A DNA stretch of 64,000 bases, taken from positions 62,001-126,000 of the forward strand of contig NZ_CP115174.1 in NCBI RefSeq assembly GCF_027625475.1, read 5' to 3'. This stretch comes from Sphingomonas abietis. GTDB lineage: Bacteria > Pseudomonadota > Alphaproteobacteria > Sphingomonadales > Sphingomonadaceae. Within the stretch, counting starts at the first letter, position 1, and the number at the start of each line of letters is the position of its first letter. Positions 1 to 8,425 of the stretch are shown in pieces. The notes under the pieces are model-generated. The model saw nothing but the letters and a program-made list of their open reading frames with translations. It searched no databases and had not been told where the DNA came from. Position numbers and translations under genes: made by a program.

Positions 1-51
1 CGCGTGGTTAACGGACTCTTGACGCCATTTCGCAAAGCTGTGGACGAATAT

Positions 52-78
52 CCGTGCCGGGCAGGGGCTTCGGCACGG
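52..78. other. Small hairpin downstream of the DUF177 gene
   Basis: A perfect 8-bp inverted repeat (52-59 CCGTGCCG against 71-78 CGGCACGG) with an 11-nt loop lies 13 bp past the stop of the minus-strand DUF177 gene. It has no T-run on either side, so it may be a weak or factor-dependent terminator, or a processing hairpin. The remaining first 90 bases show no gene I can support. Confidence 0.3.
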
Positions 79-90
79 ACAGAGCGGGGC

Positions 91-627
91 TCAGCCCTTC
101 GTCAGCCCCTTGAGTGCGGCGAACGGGCTGGTCTCGGCGCGCAGCCGCTCGGCCTCCTCCTCGGCGATCACGCCGGCGGCGTGCAGCCGCTGATCGGCAT
201 CGGCGACGCGGGGGAAGGGATCGAGGGCGAGGCTGAAGCCCTGCGCCACCGCCTCGCCGAGATCGATCGCGCCGCCTTCATAGGGCAGCACGTCGAGATC
301 GCCGGCGTCCAGTTCCAGTTCCTCGTCCGCTGCCTCGCCCTCGGGATCGAAGCGCAGCGAGAAATGCTCGTCTACCCGGGCCTTGATCGGGTCGCCGGTG
401 GCGACGCAGCTCTGCACCGCACGGCCGGACAGCTTGCCCTCCGCCCGGATCCGGGTGCCGTCGCGGCGGATCGTCGCATCCGCCGACAGGCTGTCGATCG
501 AGACCAGCCCGAAGCGGGTCGCCAGCGCCGCCCGCTCGGCGGCATCGGCCTCGATATGCACGCCGCGCGGCTCCTCGCCGATCGTGTCGATCCGATAGGG
601 GCGGCTGAATTCGGGGGTGCCGTTCAC
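91..627 (-). CDS. YceD/DUF177-family protein
   Basis: A 178-residue acidic protein of the YceD (DUF177) family. In bacteria this family is linked to ribosome/rRNA metabolism and usually sits beside rpmF-plsX-fabH, but its molecular role is not firmly known. The sequence shows the family's central section with a single Cys in a QSCVATG stretch (the family often has paired cysteines, so metal binding is doubtful here) and the acidic DEELELDAGDLDVLPYEG segment, followed by the conserved DLGEAVAQ helix. The GTG start at 625-627 overlaps the TGA of the upstream chaperone gene by four bases (GTGA), which indicates translational coupling. Family assignment is confident; function is not. Confidence 0.85.
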   Translation of the reverse strand: MNGTPEFSRPYRIDTIGEEPRGVHIEADAAERAALATRFGLVSIDSLSADATIRRDGTRIRAEGKLSGRAVQSCVATGDPIKARVDEHFSLRFDPEGEAADEELELDAGDLDVLPYEGGAIDLGEAVAQGFSLALDPFPRVADADQRLHAAGVIAEEEAERLRAETSPFAALKGLTKG

Positions 628-1157
628 AGGGTTTCTCCAGATAGGGGCGCGCCTGCCACCAGCGTGGCCAGGTCGCGTTGCTCCAGCGCCGCGGCGAAGG
701 CGCGTAGCCCGGCCTCGACATGCGCCTTCGCGGTTTCGGGCACGTCTGCGCCACGGTGGATATTGCGTTCGATCGCGCCGCCGAGGTCGCCGTCCGCGGT
801 CAGGGCGTCGCGATAGGCGCTCAGGCGGCCGCCGAGCTGGCTCATCATGCGGCCGACATGCTTGCCGACCACGAGATCGCCGATGCCATGCTGGCGCAGC
901 TGGCCGTCCATGTCGCTGATGAAGAGTTCGGTGAGCCTGGCGGCCGGTTCGCGGGCCGCATCGCCGAGCGCCTCGAGCCGTAGCAGGACCAGTGCCAACA
1001 GGCTGGAGACCATGTCGAAACGGCCGTCCAGCGTATCGGGCACGCGCCCGTCGAGATACCAGTGGGGCAGGCGCGCGGCGGCAACGATGGCGTTGTACAG
1101 CGGCATCATCGGGGCGGCATCGCCCCGTCCGCCCCATATCCGTTTGAGTAGAGCCAC
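624..1157 (-). CDS. Ubiquinol-cytochrome c chaperone family protein (CBP3-like)
   Basis: A 177-residue protein of the ubiquinol-cytochrome c chaperone family (relatives of mitochondrial Cbp3/UQCC1), which assist cytochrome b or bc1 complex assembly. Recognisable sections are the LYNAIVAAARLPHWY segment, the GRFDMVSSLLALVLLRLE helix and the FISDMDGQLRQHGIGDLVVG motif typical of the family. No signal peptide or membrane span is visible, so it is probably cytoplasmic. I chose the GTG at 1155-1157 because it gives the usual LLKRIWG beginning; an internal ATG lies about 16 codons further in. It is the first gene of a two-gene unit with the DUF177 gene and is divergent from bamE. Confidence 0.85.
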   Translation of the reverse strand: MALLKRIWGGRGDAAPMMPLYNAIVAAARLPHWYLDGRVPDTLDGRFDMVSSLLALVLLRLEALGDAAREPAARLTELFISDMDGQLRQHGIGDLVVGKHVGRMMSQLGGRLSAYRDALTADGDLGGAIERNIHRGADVPETAKAHVEAGLRAFAAALEQRDLATLVAGAPLSGETL

Positions 1158-1293
1158 CAACCTGCCTGCATCCTGCGCACGAGCCGCCTTGTGCGGCGCC
1201 CCGGCACCGCATATTGAGCGGCTGAGCAGCCGATGCAATGCCGCTCGGGTTGGGTTTGGCCGGATCGGGCACCGGCGACGTGAGGAGAAGCGA

Positions 1294-1797
1294 ATGACGG
1301 CCAGCATGCGTGGCGCCACCAAGGCCGCCGTAGCGGGCATGGCGCTGGCCGCAAGCCTCTCGGGCTGCGCCGAAGTGCGCAACCATCAGGGCTATGTCGT
1401 CGATCGCACGCTGGTCGCGTCGGTGGAGCCGGGCGTCGACAATCGCGATTCGGTGCAGGCCACGCTGGGCGATCCGAGCTTCGCCAGCCAGTTTGATGAC
1501 GGCACCTGGTATTATGTGTCGCGCTCGACCAAGCAATTCTCGTTCGGTACGCCCAAGCCGGTCAGCCAGCTGACCCTCGCCGTGCATTTCGACAAGGCCG
1601 GCCTCGTCACCGGCATCGATCGCAGCGGGCTTGAGCTTGCGTCGCACATCCATCCGGTCGGCGACAAGACGCCGACGTTGGGCCGCACGCGCAGCCTGTT
1701 CCAGGAGCTGTTCGGCAATATCGGTGCGGTCGGTTCGGCCGGCATGAACGCGCCGACCACCGACAACCCGACCGGCGGCGGCACCAACGCGCCTTAA
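1294..1797 (+). CDS. bamE: Outer membrane assembly lipoprotein BamE
   Basis: A 167-residue lipoprotein of the BamE/SmpA family, a subunit of the BAM complex that inserts beta-barrel proteins into the outer membrane. It has a short signal peptide ending in a lipobox (LSGC, Cys25). It also carries the conserved domain elements: the GVDNRDSVQATLGDPS turn (residues about 48-63), the WYYVSR strand and the later FD..G.V strand. A GAGGAGAAG ribosome-binding site sits just before ATG 1294. The C-terminal tail is Gly/Asn/Thr-rich and extends beyond the core domain. The gene is divergent from the chaperone/DUF177 pair, an arrangement common in sphingomonads. Confidence 0.93.
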   Translation: MTASMRGATKAAVAGMALAASLSGCAEVRNHQGYVVDRTLVASVEPGVDNRDSVQATLGDPSFASQFDDGTWYYVSRSTKQFSFGTPKPVSQLTLAVHFDKAGLVTGIDRSGLELASHIHPVGDKTPTLGRTRSLFQELFGNIGAVGSAGMNAPTTDNPTGGGTNAP

Positions 1798-1890
1798 TGC
1801 CAGGCGCTCGGCTGGTCTGCGGGCTGAGCCGGGCAATGGCGGCGACGGCCTGATTGCGTTCAGACCGGCTCCGAACAGCCCGAACGTCGC

Positions 1891-1925
1891 GCCGCACCCG
1901 ATGGCAATGACCGATCGGGTGCGGC
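1891..1925. terminator. 12-bp hairpin between convergent bamE and ribH
   Basis: A perfect 12-bp inverted repeat (1891-1902 against 1914-1925, arm GCCGCACCCGAT) with an 11-nt loop fills the gap between two convergent genes. There is no clear U-tract on either strand. I read it as a bidirectional terminator or 3'-end stabilising hairpin for bamE and for the riboflavin operon. Confidence 0.6.
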
Positions 1926-1932
1926 TACGGCC

Positions 1933-2346
1933 TCAGCTGTATTTCTGCTGAAGTTCAAGCATCGCAATCGCGGCCTTGGCCGCCTCGCCGCCCTTGTCCT
2001 TCTCGGTGCGACGGGCGCGGGTCAGCGCCTGCGCCTCGTTCTCGGTGGTGAGAATGCCATTGCCGATGGCGATGCCGTCCAGCGTCAGCGCCATGATCGC
2101 GCGCGCGCTTTCGCCGGCGACGATCTCGAAATGGTAGGTTTCGCCGCGGATCACCACGCCGATCGCCACGAAGGCGTCGTAATGATCGGCAGCCAGCGCG
2201 ATCGCGCCGGGCACTTCCAGCGCGCCGGGCACGGTGATGGTCTCGTGGCTATGGCCGGCCGCCTCGATCGCGGCGCGGGCGCCTTCGAGCAGCAGGTCGT
2301 TCAGATGCTTGTAGAAACGGGCTTCGACAATCAGGATCTTGGCCAT
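1933..2346 (-). CDS. ribH: 6,7-dimethyl-8-ribityllumazine synthase
   Basis: A 137-residue lumazine synthase, which condenses 5-amino-6-ribitylamino-uracil with 3,4-dihydroxy-2-butanone 4-phosphate in the penultimate riboflavin step. Visible motifs are the [11 protein letters not shown] loop, the [14 protein letters not shown] segment with the catalytic His, and [13 protein letters not shown], all characteristic of RibH. Length is slightly short of the usual 150-160 because the N-terminus begins directly at the first strand ([12 protein letters not shown]). The ATG shares one base with the stop of ribB (TGATG), so it is the last, translationally coupled gene of the riboflavin run. Confidence 0.96.
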   Translation of the reverse strand: MAKILIVEARFYKHLNDLLLEGARAAIEAAGHSHETITVPGALEVPGAIALAADHYDAFVAIGVVIRGETYHFEIVAGESARAIMALTLDGIAIGNGILTTENEAQALTRARRTEKDKGGEAAKAAIAMLELQQKYS

Positions 2347-3464
2347 CAGAGTGGGCGCTCCTCGATGATGTTGAGGCCGTAGCCGTCCAGGGCGATCAAC
2401 GTGTGGTGGGAATTGGTGAGCAGGATCATCTCGTGGATGCCGAGTTCGGCGAGGATCTGGGCGCCGACGCCATAATCGCGCAGCTCGTTCATCTCGGGCA
2501 CCTTCTCGCCGGCATGGGCGCGGATCGCCTGCGACAACGATACGGTGCGGTTGAGCAGCACGACGACGCCGCTGCCTTCCGCCGCGATTGCCTCCATCGA
2601 TCGTTCCAGCAGCGCCTCGCGCTCGCCGGTCCCGCCGAGCACGTCGGACAGGGTGTCGAGCGAATGCATCCGCACCATCGCCGGCTTGCCCGGTTCGAGC
2701 CGGCCCTTGACCAGCGCGAGCGTCTCGGCGTCGATCGCCTTGTTGCGATAGGTGATGGCGGTCCATTCGCCGCCCCAGCGGCTTTCGAACTTCGCCTCGG
2801 CGACCTTCTCGACATTATGGTCGTGGCGGCGGCGATAGGCGATCAGATCGCGGATCGTGCCGATCTTGAGGCCATGGAGCTGGGCGAAGGACACGAGATC
2901 GTCGAGCCGGGCCATCGTCCCGTCATCCTTCATGATCTCGCAGATCACGCCCGACGGGTTGAGCCCGGCGAGGCGGGAGACGTCCACCGCGGCCTCGGTA
3001 TGGCCAGCGCGGACCAGCACGCCGCCCGGCTTGGCGATCAGCGGGAAGACATGGCCGGGGGTGACGATATGCTCGGGGCCCTTGGAGGCATCGATCGCCA
3101 CCGCCACGGTGCGGGCGCGATCGCCGGCCGAGATGCCGGTGGTGACGCCGTCGCGCGCCTCGATCGAGACGGTGAAGGCGGTCTCGTGGCGGGTGCCGTT
3201 CTTGGCGCTCATCAGCTTGAGGCCGAGCTGATCGACCCGCTCCTTGGCCAGCGTCAGGCAGATCAGGCCCTTGCCATGGGTCGCCATGAAGTTGATCGCC
3301 GATGGCGTCGCCATCTGCGCGGGGATCACCAGATCGCCCTCATTCTCGCGGTCCTCATCGTCGACGAGGATGAACATGCGGCCATTCTTGGCCTCCTCGA
3401 TGATCTCCTCGGTGGTCGAGAGGAAGGCGTGGCGCATACGCTTGAAGGGTTCGGCTGCGGTCAT
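2346..3464 (-). CDS. ribB: 3,4-dihydroxy-2-butanone-4-phosphate synthase with degenerate GTP cyclohydrolase II domain
   Basis: A 372-residue two-domain protein. Residues 1 to about 210 are a complete DHBP synthase (RibB), with the [10 protein letters not shown] metal/phosphate motif (35-44) and the VTPGHVFPL and GHTEAAVD segments, so it should make the four-carbon riboflavin precursor from ribulose 5-phosphate. Residues about 225-372 align by eye with RibA. However, the zinc site is gone: the region of the family's three cysteines (about 267-282) reads [16 protein letters not shown], and the QEGRNIGL catalytic stretch is absent. Only the closing DYG..AQIL..LG segment remains. This is a RibBX-type arrangement known in other proteobacteria. 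It overlaps ribE by four bases and ribH by one. Confidence 0.93.
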   Translation of the reverse strand: MTAAEPFKRMRHAFLSTTEEIIEEAKNGRMFILVDDEDRENEGDLVIPAQMATPSAINFMATHGKGLICLTLAKERVDQLGLKLMSAKNGTRHETAFTVSIEARDGVTTGISAGDRARTVAVAIDASKGPEHIVTPGHVFPLIAKPGGVLVRAGHTEAAVDVSRLAGLNPSGVICEIMKDDGTMARLDDLVSFAQLHGLKIGTIRDLIAYRRRHDHNVEKVAEAKFESRWGGEWTAITYRNKAIDAETLALVKGRLEPGKPAMVRMHSLDTLSDVLGGTGEREALLERSMEAIAAEGSGVVVLLNRTVSLSQAIRAHAGEKVPEMNELRDYGVGAQILAELGIHEMILLTNSHHTLIALDGYGLNIIEERPL

Positions 3465-4078
3465 GTGCGGAGCTGCTCCATGCGGCCCAGATAGCGGGCG
3501 AGGATATCGATCTCGAGATTGACGGACGATCCCGCCGCCAGCGCGCCGAGCGTCGTCTGCGCGGCGGTGTGCGGGATGATGTTGAGCGCGAAATGGGTGG
3601 TGCCGTCGGGCTGGTCGGTGACGTCGTTGACGGTCAGCGACACGCCGTCGACGGTGATCGATCCCTTGGCGGCGAGATAGGGGGCCAGCGATGCCGGCGC
3701 CGCGATGTCGATGCGCCGCGAATCGCCCACGGGCGCCATGCCGACGACGGTGCCGATGCCGTCGACATGGCCGGTGACGATGTGGCCACCCAGTTCGTCG
3801 CCGACCTTCAGCGCGCGTTCGAGATTGAGCTGCCGCCCCTGTTCCCACATGCCGGAGGCGGTACGCGAGACGCTCTCTGCCGAGATGTCGACGTCGAACG
3901 TGGCCGGCGCGCCGGGCGCCGATTTGTCGACCACCGTCAGGCACGCGCCCGAACAGGCGATCGAGGCGCCGAGCGCCACGCCCGCCATGTCATAGCCGCA
4001 GGCGATGCGCAGGCGCAGGTCGCCGCGTTGCTCGACATGTTGGATGGTGCCGATGTCGGTGATGATACCCGTGAACAT
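3461..4078 (-). CDS. ribE: Riboflavin synthase alpha chain
   Basis: A 205-residue riboflavin synthase with the two tandem lumazine-binding barrels expected of the family. It begins MFTGIITDIGTI, contains CSGACLTV in the first repeat and DGVSLTVNDV in the second, and has the inter-domain GGHIVTGHVDG motif. It dismutates two lumazine molecules into riboflavin and the ribitylamino-uracil precursor. It lies 10 bp after ribD on the same strand, and its stop overlaps the ribB start (ATGA), so it is part of one riboflavin operon. In some nomenclatures this gene is called ribC. Confidence 0.95.
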   Translation of the reverse strand: MFTGIITDIGTIQHVEQRGDLRLRIACGYDMAGVALGASIACSGACLTVVDKSAPGAPATFDVDISAESVSRTASGMWEQGRQLNLERALKVGDELGGHIVTGHVDGIGTVVGMAPVGDSRRIDIAAPASLAPYLAAKGSITVDGVSLTVNDVTDQPDGTTHFALNIIPHTAAQTTLGALAAGSSVNLEIDILARYLGRMEQLRT

Positions 4079-4088
4079 GCTGCTGCCC

Positions 4089-5132
4089 CTAGCGCCGTCG
4101 TTCGTAGATTTCGAGTGGGTCGATGCCGAAGGTTCGCGTATCGGTCAGCGCCCAGCGGCCATGCGCTTCGGAAAGCTGCCCGAGGCCGATATCGCCGATC
4201 GCCGCGCGGCCTTCCCCGATCAGGATGGGCGCGCGGTAGAGCAGCAGGCGATCGACCAGATCGGCGGCGAGGAAGCTCGACGCGACGCCGGCGCCGCCTT
4301 CGACGAGGACATGGTCGGTGCGCGGCAGCGCCGTGATCTGGTCCGGCGCGGACAGGACGAGATAGCCGCCGCCACCGCCGCCGAGCAGCATCTCGGTGAT
4401 GAGCGCGGGGTGCTCCGCGCTGGCCTGCGCCGCGAACGATCGGCTGAGCAGCAGACGGGCAGGCGCGCGATCCTCCAGCCCCGGCAGGCGCACGTCGAGC
4501 CGTGGCGTATCGGCGTCGTGGGTGCCGCGCCCGACCAGGATCGCATCGGCGCGCGCCCGTTCCAGATGGGCGTGGGCGCGGGCCTCGGGGCCGGTGATCC
4601 AGCGGCTTTCGCCGGACGGCAGGGCGATCTTCCCATCGAGCGAGGTCGCGAGCTTCAGCGTGACGTGCGGCCGCCCCAGCGTCTGCCGGGTGAGGAAACC
4701 CGCCATCGCCCGGCGGGCGGGCTCGACCAGGATGCCCTCCGTCACCGCGATTCCCGCGGCGCGGAGGCGCGCAAACCCCTGGCCCGCGGTGCGCGGATCG
4801 GGATCGGTGATCGCGGCGACCACCCGTGCCGGCCGCGCCGCGACCAGCAGATCCGCGCAGGCCGGGCCGCGCGCGCCATGGTGCGCGCAGGGTTCCAGCG
4901 TCACATAGGCGGTCGCGCCGAGCGCCGATGCGCCGGCCTGTTCGAGCGCCACCGCCTCGGCATGGGGGCGGCCGCCCGGCTGGGTCCAGCCTCTACCGAC
5001 GACGCGGCCATGCTTGACGATCACGCAACCGACATTGGGATTGGGCGCCGTGCGGCCCCGGCCGCGTTCGGACAGGGCGATCGCGGCGGCCATCCAGCGC
5101 GCATCGGCGGCGGGATCGATCCGGCTATCCAT
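4089..5132 (-). CDS. ribD: Bifunctional diaminohydroxyphosphoribosylaminopyrimidine deaminase / 5-amino-6-(5-phosphoribosylamino)uracil reductase
   Basis: A 347-residue RibD. The N-terminal cytidine-deaminase-like domain has the zinc motifs HAEAVAL and PCAHHGARGPAC, and the C-terminal reductase domain starts near RPHVTLKLATSLDGK and contains the GGAGVA/SFL substrate-NADPH region. It performs the second and third steps from GTP. The ATG at 5130-5132 gives the canonical MxxAIALSERGRGRTAPNPNVG opening. The gene starts 8 bp after the small membrane-protein gene and is followed by ribE after 10 bp. I searched the leader for an FMN riboswitch core and found none. Confidence 0.95.
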   Translation of the reverse strand: MDSRIDPAADARWMAAAIALSERGRGRTAPNPNVGCVIVKHGRVVGRGWTQPGGRPHAEAVALEQAGASALGATAYVTLEPCAHHGARGPACADLLVAARPARVVAAITDPDPRTAGQGFARLRAAGIAVTEGILVEPARRAMAGFLTRQTLGRPHVTLKLATSLDGKIALPSGESRWITGPEARAHAHLERARADAILVGRGTHDADTPRLDVRLPGLEDRAPARLLLSRSFAAQASAEHPALITEMLLGGGGGGYLVLSAPDQITALPRTDHVLVEGGAGVASSFLAADLVDRLLLYRAPILIGEGRAAIGDIGLGQLSEAHGRWALTDTRTFGIDPLEIYERRR

Positions 5133-5140
5133 CGCGCGGC

Positions 5141-5482
5141 TCACAGCCAGCCGCTGGTGGCCTTCTGTGCCTTCTGGAAGAAGGCGCGGCGTTCGGCATT
5201 GGCCTGATCGCGCTCGATGCGATCCTTCTTCTGCTCGGCAATGATCTCCGCGTCGGTGCGATCCGCGCGCCAATTGTGGACGAAGATGATCTGCTGCTGC
5301 GCCGGGAAGCGGCTGTCATGCCAGAAGGCGAAGATGGTGAAGGCCGTGATCCCCGCGGCGAGGATGGCGATCACATAATCGGCGCGACCACGCGTGCCGA
5401 GGAATAGCCGCAGATCCTCGAACCCGGCGGCGAGGCGGCGGGGTGAGGGCGGCTTGAACGGCGAGAAGGATGAACGGGCCAT
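5141..5482 (-). CDS. Small single-span membrane protein of unknown function
   Basis: A protein of about 113 residues that I cannot assign to a named family. Residues about 36-55 ([20 protein letters not shown]) form one membrane span. The tail is charged and helical with the run [20 protein letters not shown], so it probably forms a coiled coil on one side of the membrane. The start could also be three codons upstream (5491); I prefer MARSSFSPF. It is embedded between gltX (33 bp upstream) and ribD (8 bp downstream) on the same strand, so it is likely co-transcribed with riboflavin genes. No catalytic motif is visible. Confidence 0.75.
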   Translation of the reverse strand: MARSSFSPFKPPSPRRLAAGFEDLRLFLGTRGRADYVIAILAAGITAFTIFAFWHDSRFPAQQQIIFVHNWRADRTDAEIIAEQKKDRIERDQANAERRAFFQKAQKATSGWL

Positions 5483-5515
5483 AAGCGGCAAGATAGGCGT
5501 CTCCGGCCCCGGCCG

Positions 5516-6850
5516 CTAGGCCGCTGCCGTGCGCAACCGTTCGATCGCGCGTTCGCGGCCGATCAGGGGGAGCAGCGCCGCCATTTCCGGGCCGTGATCG
5601 CGGCCGGTCAGCGCCTGCCGCAGCGGCAGGAACAGGGCCTTGCCCTTGCGTCCGCTGGTCGTCTTGAGCGCGCCGGTCAGCGCGGCCCAGGGCGAGACGG
5701 ACCAGTCGATCGCCGCGGCGGCTTCGGCCGCCTGCGCGCAGAAGAGTCTGTCCTCGGCGGTCAGCGGCGCCGCCGCGATCGGCCCGTCGATCATCGCCTG
5801 GCCCTCTACGATGTCGTTCAGCGTGGCGAGATTCGGGCGGAGCGCCAGCCAGCCGGCCTCGCTGGTCCCGGCCGGCAGGCGATCGCGCACGGCGGCATAG
5901 GGCAGCAGGTGCAGCGTCTTGGCGTTGAGTTGGGCCAGCTCCGCCGAATCGAACCGGGCCGGCGCCCGGCCCATATGCGAGAAGGCGAACCCTGCGATCA
6001 GGTCGCCGGCCTGCGCGACCGGCATGACGGGGTCGCTCGTCCCGATTCGCGCGAGCAAGGCGAGCAGGGCCTGCGGTTCGATCCCGTCCTGGCGAATCGC
6101 GCCGACGCCGATCGAGCCCTCGCGCTTGGAGAGCTTGCCGTCCGCCCCGACCAGCAGCGCCATATGCGCGAAATGCGGGATGGCGGCCCCCAGCGCGGCG
6201 AACATCTGGATCTGCACGGCGGTGTTGGAGACATGATCCTCGCCGCGCACGACATGGCTGACCTTCATGTCGATATCGTCGATCACGCTCGGCAGCAGAT
6301 AGAGCCAGCTGCCATCCGCACGGCGGACCACCGGATCCGACAGCGCGGCGCCCTCGAAGCGCTGTGGCCCGCGCACGAGATCGGTCCACTCGATCGGCAC
6401 CGCGTCCAGCCGGAAGCGCCAATGCGGGCGGATGCCGTCGGCCTCCAGCCGGTGCCGCTCCTCCACCGTCAGCGCCAGCGCGGCGCGATCGTAGATCGGC
6501 GGCAGGCCGCGCCCGAGCGCGACGCGCCGCTTGATCGCCAGCTCCTCCTCGCTCTCGTAGCAGGGATAGACCCGGCCGGCCGCATGCAGCCCCTCGAACG
6601 CCGCCTCGTAAAGCGCGAAACGATCCGACTGGCGGACCTCGCCATCCGGCACCAGCCCGAGCCACGCCAGATCCTCGCGGATCGCGACGACATTCTCCTC
6701 GGTGGAGCGCGCGCTGTCGGTATCGTCCAGCCGCAGCAGGAATGTGCCGCCGGCCGCGCGCGCCGCCAGCCAGCACACCAGGGCGGTACGGATGTTGCCG
6801 ACATGCAGCTTGCCGGTGGGAGAGGGCGCGAAGCGGGTGATCACGGTCAT
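5516..6850 (-). CDS. gltX: Glutamyl-tRNA synthetase
   Basis: A 444-residue class I synthetase. The HIGH equivalent is HVGN (16-19) within [13 protein letters not shown], and the KMSKS equivalent is KLSKR (239-243). The [12 protein letters not shown] section and C-terminal helical anticodon-binding domain are present. It charges tRNA-Glu, and in organisms lacking GlnRS it may also mischarge tRNA-Gln. Alphaproteobacteria often carry two GltX copies; this shorter [12 protein letters not shown] may be one of a pair, which this window cannot show. It is the first gene of a minus-strand run leading into the riboflavin genes. Confidence 0.95.
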   Translation of the reverse strand: MTVITRFAPSPTGKLHVGNIRTALVCWLAARAAGGTFLLRLDDTDSARSTEENVVAIREDLAWLGLVPDGEVRQSDRFALYEAAFEGLHAAGRVYPCYESEEELAIKRRVALGRGLPPIYDRAALALTVEERHRLEADGIRPHWRFRLDAVPIEWTDLVRGPQRFEGAALSDPVVRRADGSWLYLLPSVIDDIDMKVSHVVRGEDHVSNTAVQIQMFAALGAAIPHFAHMALLVGADGKLSKREGSIGVGAIRQDGIEPQALLALLARIGTSDPVMPVAQAGDLIAGFAFSHMGRAPARFDSAELAQLNAKTLHLLPYAAVRDRLPAGTSEAGWLALRPNLATLNDIVEGQAMIDGPIAAAPLTAEDRLFCAQAAEAAAAIDWSVSPWAALTGALKTTSGRKGKALFLPLRQALTGRDHGPEMAALLPLIGRERAIERLRTAAA

Positions 6851-6961
6851 GGAGGGCGCTGTAGCAGCCTGTCATCGTCCCGCAACTTGGCAGGACGCCG
6901 AGTCGTCGCTAAGGCGCGCGCAACACACGCCCGGCGTCGGGCGCCGCCGGGGATCACACGC

Positions 6962-7897
6962 ATGAAACTTCTGTCGGGCAATTCGAACCTGACGCTCGCC
7001 AAGGCGATCGCGGACTATCTCGACATGCCGCTCACCAATGCGAGCGTGCGCCGTTTCGCCGACGAGGAGATCTTCGTCGAGATCCACGAGAATGTCCGCG
7101 GCGAGGACGTGTTCGTCCTCCAGTCGACCGGCTATCCGGTCAACGACAATCTGATGGAATTGCTGATCTGCATCGATGCGCTCAAGCGCTCGTCGGCCCG
7201 GCGGATCACGGCGGTGCTCCCTTATTTCGGCTATGCCCGGCAGGATCGCAAGCCCGGCCCCCGCACGCCGATCTCGGCCAAGCTGGTCGCCAACATGATC
7301 ACCGCGGCGGGGGCCGATCGCGTGCTCTCGGTCGATCTCCATGCCGGCCAGATCCAGGGTTTCTTCGATATCCCGACTGACAATCTCTATGCCGCGCCGG
7401 TGATGTCGGCGGATATCCTGGCGCGCTTCTCCGGCAAGAATCTGATGGTCGTCTCGCCGGACGTCGGCGGCGTGGTGCGTGCGCGCGCGCTTTCCAAGCG
7501 GCTGGGCAATGCGCCGCTGGCGATCGTCGACAAGCGCCGTGAAAAGCCGGGCGAATCGGAGGTGATGAACATCATCGGCGACGTCGAGGGCCGCTTCTGC
7601 ATCCTGATCGACGATATCGTCGATTCGGCCGGCACGCTGTGCAACGCCGCCGCCGCGCTCAAGGAGGCGGGGGCCGAGGGGGTGGTCGCCTACGTCACCC
7701 ATGGCGTGCTGTCCGGCGGCGCGGTGGCGCGCGTCGAGGGTTCGGTGCTGACCGAACTGGTCGTGACCGATTCGATCGCGGCGCCGCCTGCGGTGGCCGA
7801 TGCCCAGAAGATCCGCCTGCTGACGATCGCGCCGCTGCTGGCGGAAGCGGTGAAGCGCATCGCCGACGAAACCTCGGTGTCGAGCCTGTTCGACTGA
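6962..7897 (+). CDS. prs: Ribose-phosphate pyrophosphokinase
   Basis: A 311-residue class I PRPP synthetase making phosphoribosyl pyrophosphate from ribose 5-phosphate and ATP for nucleotide, histidine and tryptophan synthesis. Visible are [16 protein letters not shown] at the start, [10 protein letters not shown], the flexible [13 protein letters not shown] loop and the PRPP-binding motif [10 protein letters not shown] (216-225). It is divergent from gltX and monocistronic by appearance. A 7-bp hairpin directly follows its stop. Length matches the family (about 310). Confidence 0.96.
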   Translation: MKLLSGNSNLTLAKAIADYLDMPLTNASVRRFADEEIFVEIHENVRGEDVFVLQSTGYPVNDNLMELLICIDALKRSSARRITAVLPYFGYARQDRKPGPRTPISAKLVANMITAAGADRVLSVDLHAGQIQGFFDIPTDNLYAAPVMSADILARFSGKNLMVVSPDVGGVVRARALSKRLGNAPLAIVDKRREKPGESEVMNIIGDVEGRFCILIDDIVDSAGTLCNAAAALKEAGAEGVVAYVTHGVLSGGAVARVEGSVLTELVVTDSIAAPPAVADAQKIRLLTIAPLLAEAVKRIADETSVSSLFD

Positions 7898-7922
7898 TCC
7901 CGGCAGGGATGCCCCGCCGGGA
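7898..7922. terminator. GC-rich hairpin after prs
   Basis: Seven-base-pair inverted repeat TCCCGGC (7898-7904) / GCCGGGA (7916-7922) with an 11-nt loop begins immediately after the prs stop codon and ends before the convergent VOC gene. There is no U-tract, so it is a possible bidirectional terminator rather than a classical intrinsic one. Confidence 0.45.
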
Positions 7923-7928
7923 GGCGTG

Positions 7929-8363
7929 TCAGGCGTCGGCCGGCGGCGGTGCGAAGGGGTCGTAGTCCCCGAAGCTCCAGATATTCCCTTCCGGGTCGCG
8001 GGCGGTATAGCCCCGGCCCGGATAGCCCTCATTGTCGTGCGGTTCGGTGACCAGTTCGGCGCCGGCCGCCCTCGCGCGTTCCGCATGGGCGTCGACGTCG
8101 GCGATCACCGCATAGACGCACATGGTAATGCCGCCGGCCTCTTCGGTCGTCCGCCAGCGATAGGTGTCGCTGGCCTCGTCGTCGCTGGTGCTGCTCAGCA
8201 TGATCATATTGCCGTCCAGCTGGAGCTGGGCATGGTGGATCACCTCTTGATCCTCTTCATCGGCATAGATGGCGTGCGGCAGGAAGCCGAAGGCATCGCA
8301 CAGGAACAGGATGGCGGCGGGCGCATCGTCATAGCGAAGCGTGGGGATCAGGGCGTGGCGCAT
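7929..8363 (-). CDS. VOC (glyoxalase/bleomycin-resistance) family protein
   Basis: A 144-residue protein with one vicinal-oxygen-chelate domain. The opening is LIPTLRYDDAPAAILFLCDAFGF, followed by HHAQLQLDGNMIML and the closing GYTARDPEGNIWSFGDYDP, which carry the usual metal-ligand positions (His early, Glu/Asp late). The pattern resembles the PhnB/YdeI-like or aminoglycoside-type VOC subgroup, but the substrate cannot be read from sequence. I chose MRHALIPT as start; the frame stays open 15 codons upstream but that extension looks unlike the family. Confidence 0.85.
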   Translation of the reverse strand: MRHALIPTLRYDDAPAAILFLCDAFGFLPHAIYADEEDQEVIHHAQLQLDGNMIMLSSTSDDEASDTYRWRTTEEAGGITMCVYAVIADVDAHAERARAAGAELVTEPHDNEGYPGRGYTARDPEGNIWSFGDYDPFAPPPADA

Positions 8364-8425
8364 GGTCGATTCATCTTTCGAAAGCTCACCCGAGGCTACC
8401 GCAGCCATGCGCGTTTCGCTACGGC

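Noticed and set aside
36..48. DnaA-box-like TGTGGACGA near the window start
   Set aside because: A single poor match without a cluster or an origin-associated gene does not support an origin.
5133..5515. FMN riboswitch upstream of ribD
   Set aside because: The conserved AGGGGCGGGGTG-type blocks are absent and ribD follows the membrane-protein gene after 8 bp.
5594..6961. Long plus-strand extension upstream of prs
   Set aside because: It is antisense to gltX and lacks motifs. The prs protein starts at 6962 with the standard family N-terminus.
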